Shown here: piece after piece, positions 36,790 to 45,469 of the stretch
Numbering within the stretch: position 1 is the stretch's first letter
How the letters are laid out: each line of letters starts with the position of its first letter
Source: PALSA-610 sp038213435
GTDB taxonomy: Bacteria; Actinomycetota; Acidimicrobiia; IMCC26256; PALSA-610
Direction: 5' to 3'
DNA length: 64,000 nt
Assembly (NCBI GenBank): GCA_038213435.1
Contig: JBBQTI010000011.1
Location: 22,819 to 86,818 of the forward strand
Translations under genes and position numbers: made by a program
The notes under the pieces: generated by a model
Database searches by the model: none
The model's input: only the letters and a program-made list of their open reading frames with translations
Told to the model about the DNA's origin: nothing

Positions 36790-38037
36790 ATGTTCGAATG
36801 GCCCGAAGAGCTGCAGATGGTGCGAGACGCAGTGCGCCAATTCGTCGACAACGAGATCCGCCCGCACCGTGAAGAGCTCGAGCACGGCGACCTCCCGCCG
36901 TACGACCTGCTGCGCAAGCTGTACACGACGTTCGGCATGGGCCAGCTCGCCGCCGACGGGTTCGACCGACGGATCGCGGCCGAGGAGGCGGCGGGCACCG
37001 CCTCGGCGGGAAACGCCGACACCGCGAGCGCGCCCGGCAGCGAGCCCGAGGAATCGCGCGGTGGAGGATTCACGCTGTTGCCGATCATCGAGCTCTGCAA
37101 GTGCTCGCCGGGCATGGTCACGGCGTTGGGGGTGTCGGTCGGGTTGACCGCAGCCGCGATCAACTCGAAGGGCACGATTGCGCAGCGCAAGCGCTGGGCG
37201 CGTGATCTGTTGACGCTCGACAAGATCGGCGCATGGGCGATTACCGAGCCCAACTCCGGCTCCGACGCATTCGGGCAGATGGCCTCCACCGCCCGGCGCG
37301 ACGGCGACGAGTACGTGCTCAACGGATCGAAGACCTTCATCACGAACGGTCCGTACGCCGACACGATCGTTTACATCTGCAAACTCGACGAGGGCAACCC
37401 GCCGGCCGAGCGGATCGTGCTGCAGTTCGTGCTCGACTCGGGTATGCCCGGGCTGGAGCAGACGAAGCCGCTGCGGAAGATGGGCCTGCACTCCTCGCCG
37501 ACGGGCATGCTCTTCCTCGACGACGTGCGGGTCGGTCGTGACCGTTTGCTGGGTGAGGGCGAGGACGCCTTTCGCGGGAGCAGTGGCCGCGAAGCCAGCA
37601 AGGCGACGTTCGTCATCGAGCGATCGGGGGTCGCGGCGATGGCGCTCGGCATCATCGAGCGTTGTCTCGAGAAGTCTGTCGAGTACGCGAAGGAGCGTCG
37701 GCAGTTCGGTCGGCCGATCGGCGAATACCAGCTCATCCAGCTGAAGCTCGCCAAGATGGAGGTCGCGCGGCTCAACGTCGAGAACCTCGTGTTCCGGGTG
37801 CTCGAGTCGTCGCAGGCCGGCAAGCCGATGACGCTCTCCGAAGCCTCGGCGATGAAGCTCTACTCGGCGGGCGCGGCGACGGAGGTCGCGCTCGAGGCGG
37901 TGCAACTGTTCGGGGGGAACGGCTACATGGCCGAGTACGAGGTCGAGCAATTGGCGCGCGATGCCAAGGTGTTGCAGATCTACGCCGGCACCGACGAGAT
38001 CCAGGTCGGTCAGATCGCGCGGGCGTTGCTCGCGTAA
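36790..38037 (+). CDS. Acyl-CoA dehydrogenase
   Basis: A 415-residue flavoprotein that desaturates acyl-CoA at C2-C3. The FAD motif WAITEPNSGSDAFGQMAS (near 150-167), the second motif NGSKTFITNG, and the C-terminal GGNGYMAEYEVEQLARDAK with the FAD-binding DEIQ are all present. A 25-residue low-complexity insertion rich in Ala, Gly, Ser and Glu sits near 64-92. ATG 36790 starts at the usual N-terminal helix. The next gene, an Aat-ArsC fusion, follows at 25 bases. Confidence 0.93.
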   Translation: MFEWPEELQMVRDAVRQFVDNEIRPHREELEHGDLPPYDLLRKLYTTFGMGQLAADGFDRRIAAEEAAGTASAGNADTASAPGSEPEESRGGGFTLLPIIELCKCSPGMVTALGVSVGLTAAAINSKGTIAQRKRWARDLLTLDKIGAWAITEPNSGSDAFGQMASTARRDGDEYVLNGSKTFITNGPYADTIVYICKLDEGNPPAERIVLQFVLDSGMPGLEQTKPLRKMGLHSSPTGMLFLDDVRVGRDRLLGEGEDAFRGSSGREASKATFVIERSGVAAMALGIIERCLEKSVEYAKERRQFGRPIGEYQLIQLKLAKMEVARLNVENLVFRVLESSQAGKPMTLSEASAMKLYSAGAATEVALEAVQLFGGNGYMAEYEVEQLARDAKVLQIYAGTDEIQVGQIARALLA

Positions 38038-38062
38038 GCGAGACCGAAGCCGAGGTGGGGAG

Positions 38063-39049
38063 ATGCCGGTCGAGCCGCCGCCGTGCGTCTGGAACTTCCC
38101 CGATGCGGACTCCTCGGTCGGGCCCGACGACATCGTCGCGGTGGGTGCCGACCTCGAGCCGGGCACCTTGCTCGCCGCGTACCGGCGCGGACTGTTCCCG
38201 ATGTACTCGGGGCGTTCCCTTGCGTGGTGGTCGCCCGACCCGCGCGGGATCATTCCGCTCGACGGCTTTCGTAGCAGTCGCTCGTTGCGCCGCGCCATCC
38301 GCCAGTTCGAGCTGCGGGTGAATACCGTCTTCGTCGACGTGATCCTCGGCTGCGCCGACGCGCGCCGCCCGCACGGTTGGATCGACGGGACGTTCGTCGA
38401 CGCGTACACGCGTTTGCACGAGTTGGGTTGGGCACACTCCGTCGAGACGTGGCAGGACGGCGTTCTCGCCGGCGGCTTGTACGGCGTACGCATCGGTCGG
38501 TTCTTCGCGGGTGAGTCGATGTTCCATCGGGTCACCGATGCGTCGAAGGTCGCATGCTGGGCGACCGTCGAGCTCTTGAAGCTCGACGGTGCGGTCGTCT
38601 TCGACGTGCAATGGACAACGCCCCATCTGCGCTCGCTCGGTGCGGTCGACGTCAGCCGCGCGGAGTATCTGCGGTTGCTAGGTTCGGCGACGATGGAACC
38701 GGTCCAGATCTTCCACAACCCAACCTGTAGCAAGTCGCGCGGCGCGCTCGAGATCCTCACGGAGCGCGGGGTGGACGCGCAGATCGTGCGCTACCTCGAC
38801 GCACCGCCCGACCGGGCAACCCTCGGGCGCATCCTCGATGCGATTTCCGACGATCCGATCGCGCTCGTCCGTACCGGCGACGACAAGTTCAAAGCCGCGG
38901 GCCTGGCCAAGTCCGACGTGCAGACGCGCGCGCAGGTGATCGAGGTGCTGCTGAAGCATCCCGAGCTGATGGAGCGGCCGGTCGTGTTCGTGGGCGACCG
39001 CGCGGTGATCGCGCGACCGTCGGAGAAGGTGGTCGATCTCCTCGGTTGA
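38063..39049 (+). CDS. aat: Fusion: leucyl/phenylalanyl-tRNA-protein transferase + ArsC-like protein
   Basis: A 328-residue single frame joining two families. Residues 1-205 are Aat, which adds Leu or Phe to N-terminal Lys/Arg for N-end-rule degradation (YRRGLFPMYS, WWSPDPRGIIPL, FFAGESMFHR, WTTPHLRSLGA). Residues 211-328 are an ArsC/Spx-fold domain with CSKS (Cys222) and FVGDRAVIARPSEK. No stop separates them; the second starts at an internal ATG (38693), which could be a separate start. ATG 38063 matches the Aat N-terminus. The fusion is unusual. Confidence 0.87.
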   Translation: MPVEPPPCVWNFPDADSSVGPDDIVAVGADLEPGTLLAAYRRGLFPMYSGRSLAWWSPDPRGIIPLDGFRSSRSLRRAIRQFELRVNTVFVDVILGCADARRPHGWIDGTFVDAYTRLHELGWAHSVETWQDGVLAGGLYGVRIGRFFAGESMFHRVTDASKVACWATVELLKLDGAVVFDVQWTTPHLRSLGAVDVSRAEYLRLLGSATMEPVQIFHNPTCSKSRGALEILTERGVDAQIVRYLDAPPDRATLGRILDAISDDPIALVRTGDDKFKAAGLAKSDVQTRAQVIEVLLKHPELMERPVVFVGDRAVIARPSEKVVDLLG

Positions 39050-39091
39050 GGGACATGTCGATCGTCATTCCCGAACGGTAACCTTCGACGC

Positions 39092-40342
39092 ATGACGATG
39101 CCGACACTCGAAGACGTGCGCGCCGAGGTGAAGGCGTGGCTCGCGGACAACTGGGACCCCGACGTGACGGTCGCGGAATGGTGGGACATCCTCGCCCGTT
39201 CCGGCTACGCGGCGCCGACCTTCCCCGAAGACACCTGGGGCAAGGGTTGGACGCGCGATCTCGCGACGGTTGTCAACCAGGCGATCGTCGAACACGGCGC
39301 GATCGGACCGCCCGCGGGCCTCGGATACCTGCTGACCGCGCCGACGATCGTCGCGCACGGCAACGAGCGTCAGAAGGCGGAGGATCTGCTGCGCATCCTG
39401 AACGGGCAGGATGCGTGGTGTCAGCTCTTCTCGGAACCCGGTGCCGGCTCCGATCTCGCGAGCCTTTCGACCAAGGCTGTGAAGGACGGCGACGAGTGGA
39501 TCGTCTCCGGACAGAAGGTGTGGACGTCGACCGCGCAGCTGACCAACCTCGGCATGCTCATCGCGCGCACCGCGCCGGAGCTCCCGAAGCACAAGGGCAT
39601 CACGTACTTCAAGCTCGACATGCGCCAGCCGGGTGTCGAGATCCGACCGCTTCGTGAGATGACCGGCCGAGCGATGTTCAACGAGGTGTTCATCGACGGT
39701 GCGCGCGTGCGCGACGACGACATCATCGGCGGCCTGAACAACGGTTGGGCGGCCGCGAACACAACGCTGATGGCCGAGCGCGCCGGACTCGGTACGGGCG
39801 GTTCCGGCGGGGCGGGCAACGCGTTCCCGGGACCGATCGCCGGGCAGCTCGACACCCGCGCCGGCGACCACGTCGGTAAGGTGCGTACCGGTGGTACCGG
39901 TGGCGGCGGGGCCGCGGCCGCGCAACGCCTCGTGAAGCTTTCCCAGGAGCTCGGCAAGAACACGGATCCGACGATCCGTCAGAAGCTCGCGAAGCTGTAC
40001 ACGATGCAGCAGCTCGGCCGTTACTCCTCGCTGCGGGCCAAGTCGCCGAACCAGCGCACGGGCGGTGAGCCGAACATCGCGAAGTTGATGATGAGCGATC
40101 TGCTGCGACTGCAGCGCGAGGTGGGCCATGAGATCATCGGTCCGTACGGCATGGTGATGGGGTCCGACACGCCGGGCGGCGGGATGGTGCAAGAGGTGAC
40201 GCTGTTCTCGCCGGGTCCGTCGATCTACGGCGGTACCGACCAGGTGCAGCGCAACATCCTCGGCGAGCGCGTGCTCGGTCTGCCGAAGGAGCCGGGACCC
40301 GGCAAGGACACGCCATACCGCGATCTCCTCGTCAACCGCTGA
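39092..40342 (+). CDS. Acyl-CoA dehydrogenase with Gly-rich insertion
   Basis: A 416-residue dehydrogenase. CQLFSEPGAGSDLASL near 110-125 and SGQKVWTSTAQL near 139-150 bind FAD, and the C-terminal YGGTDQVQRNILGERVLGLP ends the helical domain. Residues about 226-276 form an insertion rich in Gly, Thr and Ala before the C-terminal helices. The type resembles mycobacterial FadE dehydrogenases for branched or steroid acyl-CoA. ATG 39092 lies 42 bases after the fusion gene. Substrate is inferred. Confidence 0.9.
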   Translation: MTMPTLEDVRAEVKAWLADNWDPDVTVAEWWDILARSGYAAPTFPEDTWGKGWTRDLATVVNQAIVEHGAIGPPAGLGYLLTAPTIVAHGNERQKAEDLLRILNGQDAWCQLFSEPGAGSDLASLSTKAVKDGDEWIVSGQKVWTSTAQLTNLGMLIARTAPELPKHKGITYFKLDMRQPGVEIRPLREMTGRAMFNEVFIDGARVRDDDIIGGLNNGWAAANTTLMAERAGLGTGGSGGAGNAFPGPIAGQLDTRAGDHVGKVRTGGTGGGGAAAAQRLVKLSQELGKNTDPTIRQKLAKLYTMQQLGRYSSLRAKSPNQRTGGEPNIAKLMMSDLLRLQREVGHEIIGPYGMVMGSDTPGGGMVQEVTLFSPGPSIYGGTDQVQRNILGERVLGLPKEPGPGKDTPYRDLLVNR

Positions 40343-40353
40343 GCGAGGTTCGC

Positions 40354-40941
40354 GTGCTTGACGAGCTCCTCGCGACGGTAGGCGTTCAGGAGCGCCTCGT
40401 TGCACGCTCGCGCGTCGGCGTCTGCGCCTTGCACGGCGGTCTGGAGCAGGGAACTGCGGAGATCGCCGAAGCGGTCGCGACGGCGTCGGGGGCGTCGTTC
40501 TACGCGGTCGTGCAGCCCGACGACCTGCGGTGGCACGTACCGTCGCATCGGTACGATCCTGCGCTCTCCAAGGGCCTGCGCGCGTTCCTCGCGAGCATCG
40601 ACATCGTGATCTCGGTGCACGGTTTCGGTGGCGTGCGCGATGCCAACGATCGCTGGACGACGGCGCTGCTCGGCGGCACGAACCGAGGCCTCGCGGCCGA
40701 CCTCGCGTGCGCGCTGATTCAGGCGCTCCCGCAATATCGGTGGATCGCCGATCTCGATTCGATGCCGCGGCATCTGCGCGGCCTGCATCCCGCGAACCCG
40801 GTCAACCGCGTGGCGCAGGGTGGCGTGCAGATCGAGCTCCCGCCCCGGGTGCGCCGCCCGGGACCCGACTACGACGCGCTGGTCATTGCTCTTGCAGGAG
40901 TGGCAGGAGATGCGCGACATCGTTGTAGCGACGCAGGATGA
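40354..40941 (+). CDS. Poly-gamma-glutamate hydrolase family protein
   Basis: A 195-residue protein resembling the zinc-dependent PGA hydrolase/YjqB family (PF05908). ALHGGLEQGTAEIAEAV near 23-39 holds the His and Glu metal ligands, and VHGFGG near 88-93 and the NPVNRVAQGGVQIELP C-terminal segment fit. It is related to phage enzymes that strip capsule. GTG 40354 starts after the dehydrogenase stop (11 bases). Its 3' end overlaps the convergent phosphatase by 59 bases. Confidence 0.78.
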   Translation: MLDELLATVGVQERLVARSRVGVCALHGGLEQGTAEIAEAVATASGASFYAVVQPDDLRWHVPSHRYDPALSKGLRAFLASIDIVISVHGFGGVRDANDRWTTALLGGTNRGLAADLACALIQALPQYRWIADLDSMPRHLRGLHPANPVNRVAQGGVQIELPPRVRRPGPDYDALVIALAGVAGDARHRCSDAG

Positions 40942-41593
40942 TGCGCTCCTGATCCGCGACGACCTCGCTGATCGATGCGTTGTCGGTGCCCGCGAACGCA
41001 AAGCGACGCGCGCCCGTGACGCGGTGGAGCAGCTGACCGATGACGCCACCGTGTGACACCGCGACGACGCGCTGGTCCGGATGCGCGGCGACGATGCGTT
41101 GAAAACCCCGCCAGACACGCTCGTCGAACTCTTCGTGCGGCTCTGAGCCCGGGATGACGTCCCAGCGCTCCTGGATGAAGATCTGTTCGAAGATCGGGTC
41201 GCGTTGGGCCGCGCGGCGCCGGAACTCGCCTTCCTCCCAATCGCCGAGGAACACCTCGCGCAGATCGGGCTCTTCGACCGGTGTCAGCCCGAGACTCGCC
41301 GCGAGGGGTGCTGCCGTCTCGTGCGTGCGCCGGAGAGACGTGACGTACACGGCCGAGATCGCCTCGTGGCGCAATCGTTCCGCGAGCAACTCGGCCTGCT
41401 TCACTCCGACCGGGTCGAGGCGGGGGTCACCGTGACCGTCGCGGCTCGGGAACGGCTTGTCGGGGTGCGCGGGCGCAGACTCACCGTGGCGAACGAGCAG
41501 CACCGTCGTCGCGCCCGGAGGCGGCGAGTAGCGATATTGGCGGAAGCCTTCGGGTGGGATCTCGGGTTCCTCGGTGGGGACGGCGGCGGTCAC
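40883..41593 (-). CDS. Histidine phosphatase family protein
   Basis: A 236-residue phosphoglycerate-mutase-like protein. LLVRHGES near 34-41 carries the catalytic His, DPVGVKQAELLAERL and TSLRRTHETA follow, and the second His is in VVAVSHGGVIGQLLHR near 178-193. GTG 41593 lies opposite the thioesterase start region; the frame is open further upstream but without family character. Substrate is unknown. Confidence 0.83.
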   Translation of the reverse strand: MTAAVPTEEPEIPPEGFRQYRYSPPPGATTVLLVRHGESAPAHPDKPFPSRDGHGDPRLDPVGVKQAELLAERLRHEAISAVYVTSLRRTHETAAPLAASLGLTPVEEPDLREVFLGDWEEGEFRRRAAQRDPIFEQIFIQERWDVIPGSEPHEEFDERVWRGFQRIVAAHPDQRVVAVSHGGVIGQLLHRVTGARRFAFAGTDNASISEVVADQERIILRRYNDVAHLLPLLQEQ

Positions 41594-41627
41594 GATCGCG
41601 AAGTTAGCGCCCGGTAGGTTGCGGCCC

Positions 41628-42347
41628 GTGGGCGATCGGCGCGTCACAACCATCGTGCGGCACGTCGGTCTTGCCGACGTGGGGCCAGATGCTCGCGCCC
41701 GACTCGACGCGCTGGCGCGCATCGTGCAGGACGTCTCCGACTTCGACGCCGCGAGCGCGCCGATCGACGGGATGGGTGTGTGGATCCTGCGGCGTCTCGA
41801 GATCGAAATATCGGCGACGCCGCGATTTCGCGCCGACGTCACGGCTTCGACATGGTGTAGCGGTGTCGGCGCGCGGTGGGCGGAGCGCGCCACGCAGTTG
41901 CACGTGGGCGATCAGTTGTGCGCCGAGGCGATCTCGATCTGGGTGCACACCGATCCCGAGCGCGGCGTGCCGACGCCGTTGCCGCCGGACTTCGACGCGG
42001 TGTGGGGCGCGACGGCCGAGGGCCGCAAGGTCACCGCGCGACTCCGGCATCGGCGACCGCCGCCCGACGCGCCAGGGCGACCGTGGCCGCTGCGCGCGAC
42101 CGATCTCGACGTCGTCGGGCACGTCAACAACGCGGCGTATTGGGCTGCCGTCGAAGACGAGCTCGCACGCCGTGGTCGCCCGCGCGTCCGGAACGCCGAG
42201 ATCGAGTTCCGGTCGGGCCTCGACCTCGCCGACGCCGTCGACCTCGCCGTGGCCGACACCGAAGACGGCTTCGCAGCATGGCTCTGCGTCGACGGCGACG
42301 TACGCGCATCGGTCCTCGTAGGCTGCGAGGCATGCCGCACGAATTGA
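41628..42347 (+). CDS. Acyl-ACP thioesterase-like double-hotdog protein
   Basis: A 239-residue protein with two hotdog domains. VRHVGLADVGPDARARLDALARIVQDVS (about 8-35) and GMGVWILRRLEIEI match the first; RATDLDVVGHVNNAAYWAAVEDEL near 154-177 carries the D-x-x-G-H-V-N-N motif of the second. FatA/acyl-ACP thioesterases release fatty acids from ACP. GTG 41628 is chosen as the first start after the divergent phosphatase. Overlaps the next gene by 16 bases. Confidence 0.82.
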   Translation: MGDRRVTTIVRHVGLADVGPDARARLDALARIVQDVSDFDAASAPIDGMGVWILRRLEIEISATPRFRADVTASTWCSGVGARWAERATQLHVGDQLCAEAISIWVHTDPERGVPTPLPPDFDAVWGATAEGRKVTARLRHRRPPPDAPGRPWPLRATDLDVVGHVNNAAYWAAVEDELARRGRPRVRNAEIEFRSGLDLADAVDLAVADTEDGFAAWLCVDGDVRASVLVGCEACRTN

Positions 42348-43372
42348 AGCTCGGATACACGATCGGTTATTGGGGTGCACAGCCGCCGGCGGGCGTTCCG
42401 GTCGCACTCGCAGAAGCGGAACGGCTCGGCTTCGACTCCTTCTGGACGGCCGAGGCCTACGGATCGGACGCGCTGACGCCGCTCGCCTGGTGGGGTGCGC
42501 AGACGTCGCGCATCAAGCTCGGGACTTCGATCTGCCAGCTCTCCGCCCGGACCCCGACCGCGATGGCGATGGCCGCACTGACGCTCGATCACCTCTCGGG
42601 CGGCCGGTTCGTGCTCGGCCTGGGCGCGTCCGGCCCGCAGGTTGCGGAGGGCTGGTACGGCGACGACTACCGCAAGCCGCTCGGCCGAACGCGCGAGTAC
42701 ATCGACATCGTGCGCCAGGTGCTCGCGCGGGAGGCGCCGGTCGAGCTGGACGGCGAGCATTATCAATTGCCCCTGCACGCCGGCACCGGGCTCGGCAAGC
42801 CGCTCAAGTCGATCACGCATCCACTGCGTGCCGACCTGCCGATCTACATCGCCGCCGAGGGTCCGAAGAACGTCTCGCTCGCGGCCGAGATAGCCGACGG
42901 CTGGCTGCCGATGTTCTATGCACCCCGCGTCGACGGCTTCTATCGCGACGCGTTGGTCGAAGGCTTCGCCCGTCCCGGCGCGCGACGGACTGCGGAGACG
43001 TTCGAGGTGGCGTGCATGGTGCCGGTCATCATCGCCGACGACGTCGAGACCGCGGCCGACATGTACCGGCCTGTGCTCGCGCTCTACATCGGCGGGATGG
43101 GTGCGCGCGAAGTGAACTTCCACAACAACGTGTTCGGACGGATGGGTTACGAGGGCGAAGCGAAGTTGATCCAAGACCTCTACCTCGACGGCAAGAAGGC
43201 GGAGGCCGCGGCTGCGCTACCGTCGCGCCTGGTCGAAGACGTCGCGCTCGTCGGTCCGCGAGAGAAGATCCGTGACGACCTCGAGATGTGGCGCGCGTCG
43301 GCGGTGACGACGGTGGTCGTCTCGGGCGCGACCGAGCAGCTGCGAACGATTGCGGAGCTGGTGCTCGGGTGA
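42332..43372 (+). CDS. LLM-class F420-dependent oxidoreductase
   Basis: A 346-residue TIM-barrel flavin/F420 enzyme (luciferase-like). KLGYTIGYWG, DSFWTAEAYGSDALTPLAW, IKLGTSICQL-ARTP, LSGGRFVLGLGASGPQVAEGW and IYIAAEGPKNVSLAAEIADGW follow the family order. F420 use is inferred from the group and from the actinobacterial setting. ATG 42332 overlaps the thioesterase; the stop overlaps the next start by 4 bases. Substrate is unknown. Confidence 0.88.
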   Translation: MPHELKLGYTIGYWGAQPPAGVPVALAEAERLGFDSFWTAEAYGSDALTPLAWWGAQTSRIKLGTSICQLSARTPTAMAMAALTLDHLSGGRFVLGLGASGPQVAEGWYGDDYRKPLGRTREYIDIVRQVLAREAPVELDGEHYQLPLHAGTGLGKPLKSITHPLRADLPIYIAAEGPKNVSLAAEIADGWLPMFYAPRVDGFYRDALVEGFARPGARRTAETFEVACMVPVIIADDVETAADMYRPVLALYIGGMGAREVNFHNNVFGRMGYEGEAKLIQDLYLDGKKAEAAAALPSRLVEDVALVGPREKIRDDLEMWRASAVTTVVVSGATEQLRTIAELVLG

Positions 43373-45330
43373 TCAACCTGAGCGCCGAGGAGGCACGCGT
43401 CCTCGGTTGCCTCATGGAGAAGGCGGTCACGACGCCCGACAACTACCCGTTGTCGGTCAACGCGTTGATCAACGCGTGCAATCAGAGCACCAATCGCGAT
43501 CCGATCGTCTCGTTCGACGAGTCGACGGTCGAGCGGGTGCTCGAAGGACTGCGCGACAAGGGCGTGTCCCGCCGGGTACGGGCGACGGGCCAACGGGTCG
43601 TGAAGCACCGCCATGTCGTCGACGAGGCGCTGCAGCTGTCCGTGCCCGAGTACTCCGTGCTCGGCGTGCTGTTGCTGCGCGGCGCGCAGACGCCCGGGGA
43701 GCTCAAGCAGCGCTCCGAGCGCTGGCACTCGTTTCGTTCGCTCGACGACGTCGAGGAGACCCTCCAACGCCTGGCCGATCGCGGATACGTGCGCCAGCTC
43801 GAGCGCCGGCCGGGCCAGAAGGAGTCGCGCTGGGTGACCCTCGTCGTCGCGTCCGATGAATCGGCCGTGGCCCCGGCCGCGGCGAGCCCGCCCGAACCTG
43901 CAGTCCTGCCCGGATCCGAGCCCGCGCCCGGCCCGGAGCCCGAGGCGCGTGTCGAACGCTCGCTCGAGGTACGCAACCCCGCGACGGGCGAGCACGTGAG
44001 GAGCGTCGCGGTCACCGAAGAGCGTGAGGTCGAACGGAAGGTGGAGCGAGCCCGGCGTGCGCAGCCCGACTGGGCGGCTCGTCCCTACGACGAGCGAGCC
44101 GAGGTCCTGCGCGCCTTTCGCGACCTTCTCGCGGCCGAGGCCGAGGAGTGTGCGCGCCTCACGACCCGTGAGGTCGGCAAGCCGATCGTGCAGTCGCGCA
44201 ACGAGGTGCGCGAGGTCCTCGAGCGGATCGATTGGAACATCGAACACGTCGGCGACGTCATCGCCCCGCGTTCGGTGACCGCCGGTGCAGTGGGAGCGAC
44301 CGATGAGCGCGTCACCCACGATCCTGTCGGGCTGGTCGCGCACGTCAGCGCGTGGAACTATCCCTACTTCGTCGGGCTCAACACGATCGTGCCGGCGCTG
44401 CTCACCGGCAACGCGGTTCTCTACAAGCCCTCCGAGCACGCAACCCTCACCGGATTGCGCCTCGTCGACGTCATGCACCGCGCGGGTGTCCCCGTCGACG
44501 TGGTACAGGCGATCGTCGGCGGCGGCGCCGTAGGTGCCGCTCTGGTCGCGTCCGACGTCGACATGGTGTGCTTCACCGGCTCCTACGAAACCGGGCGACG
44601 CGTCGCCGGGTCGGTCTGCGATCGGTTCGTGCGTCTCCAGCTCGAGCTCGGCGGGAAGGACGGTGCCTACGTTTGTGACGACGTCGACGTCGAGTCGGCC
44701 GCCCTCGCGGTCGCGGAGGGCGCCTTCTACAACGGGGGCCAGTCCTGCTCGGCGATCGAGCGGGTCTACGCGCACGACGCGATCTTCGACCGGTTCGTCG
44801 ATGCCCTGGCCGACGCCGTGAGTGCGTACCGCACCGGCGATCCCGAGGACGAGCAGACCGATCTCGGGCCGCTCGCGCGCGCGGCGCACGTCGACGTGCT
44901 CGAAGCGCAGGTCGCCGACGCGGTCGCGAAAGGTGCACGGGTCGCTTGCGGCGGAGAACGCATCGATCGACCGGGTTCCTGGTTCGCGCCCACAGTGCTC
45001 GTCGACGTCGACCCGAGCATGAGTGTCATGCGCGACGAGACGTTCGGTCCCGTCATCGGCGTGCAGCGAGTCCGCGACGACGCGGAAGCGCTCGCTTGCC
45101 TCGACGACACCGAGTTCGGGCTCGGCGCGGCGGTGTTCTCCCGTGACCGTGGTCGAGCGGAGCGGATCCTGAGTCGACTCGAGGTCGGCAACGCCTACTG
45201 GAACACGTCCGACCGGTCGAGCGTGCGCTTGCCCTGGTCCGGACGCCGGCACTCGGGGCTCGGCGTGTCGATGTCCGAGTCGGGCGTCCGCGCGTTCGTG
45301 CGCGAAAAGGCCTGGCACCTCGGTTCATAG
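43369..45330 (+). CDS. Fusion: YceH (DUF480) + aldehyde dehydrogenase
   Basis: A 653-residue single frame. Residues 1-160 are YceH (LSAEEARVLGCLMEKAVTTP, YPLSVNALINACNQ, GVLLLRGAQTPGELKQR), two winged-helix units of unknown role. Residues 161-196 are an Ala/Pro/Glu linker. Residues 197-653 are an NAD(P) aldehyde dehydrogenase with Asn in SAWNYPYF, Glu in LELGGKD and the catalytic Cys460 in GGQSCSA. GTG 43369 overlaps the LLM stop. The fusion may link redox activity to DNA or protein binding; not known to me. Confidence 0.9.
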   Translation: MINLSAEEARVLGCLMEKAVTTPDNYPLSVNALINACNQSTNRDPIVSFDESTVERVLEGLRDKGVSRRVRATGQRVVKHRHVVDEALQLSVPEYSVLGVLLLRGAQTPGELKQRSERWHSFRSLDDVEETLQRLADRGYVRQLERRPGQKESRWVTLVVASDESAVAPAAASPPEPAVLPGSEPAPGPEPEARVERSLEVRNPATGEHVRSVAVTEEREVERKVERARRAQPDWAARPYDERAEVLRAFRDLLAAEAEECARLTTREVGKPIVQSRNEVREVLERIDWNIEHVGDVIAPRSVTAGAVGATDERVTHDPVGLVAHVSAWNYPYFVGLNTIVPALLTGNAVLYKPSEHATLTGLRLVDVMHRAGVPVDVVQAIVGGGAVGAALVASDVDMVCFTGSYETGRRVAGSVCDRFVRLQLELGGKDGAYVCDDVDVESAALAVAEGAFYNGGQSCSAIERVYAHDAIFDRFVDALADAVSAYRTGDPEDEQTDLGPLARAAHVDVLEAQVADAVAKGARVACGGERIDRPGSWFAPTVLVDVDPSMSVMRDETFGPVIGVQRVRDDAEALACLDDTEFGLGAAVFSRDRGRAERILSRLEVGNAYWNTSDRSSVRLPWSGRRHSGLGVSMSESGVRAFVREKAWHLGS

Positions 45331-45361
45331 GGCGCCGTGAGACACATACGTTACGAACCGC

Positions 45362-45398
45362 CTGCTAGCGCGGGCGATAGCACCGCTGCTAGCGCGGG
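45362..45398. repeat. Two-copy 13-base repeat in convergent gap
   Basis: ctgctagcgcggg occurs at 45362-45374 and 45386-45398, each carrying the palindrome gctagc, and a third gctagc follows at about 45399-45405. Located in the 139-base gap between two convergent genes. Confidence 0.8.
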
Positions 45399-45418
45399 TG
45401 CTAGCAACACGATCGCGC

Positions 45419-45439
45419 GTATATCTCGCGCGGATATAC
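45419..45439. repeat. AT-rich inverted repeat
   Basis: gtatatc (45419-45425) and gatatac (45433-45439) form a perfect seven-base inverted repeat around tcgcgcg. It is AT-rich within GC-rich DNA, so it could be a protein site or a weak hairpin; it lies downstream of both flanking genes. Confidence 0.75.
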
Positions 45440-45469
45440 CTCGGCGTTTTGGCCCGGGCGAACGTGACG

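Noticed and set aside
38693..39049. Separate arsC gene starting at ATG 38693
   Set aside because: No stop separates it from aat and no clear ribosome-binding site; annotated as a fusion domain.
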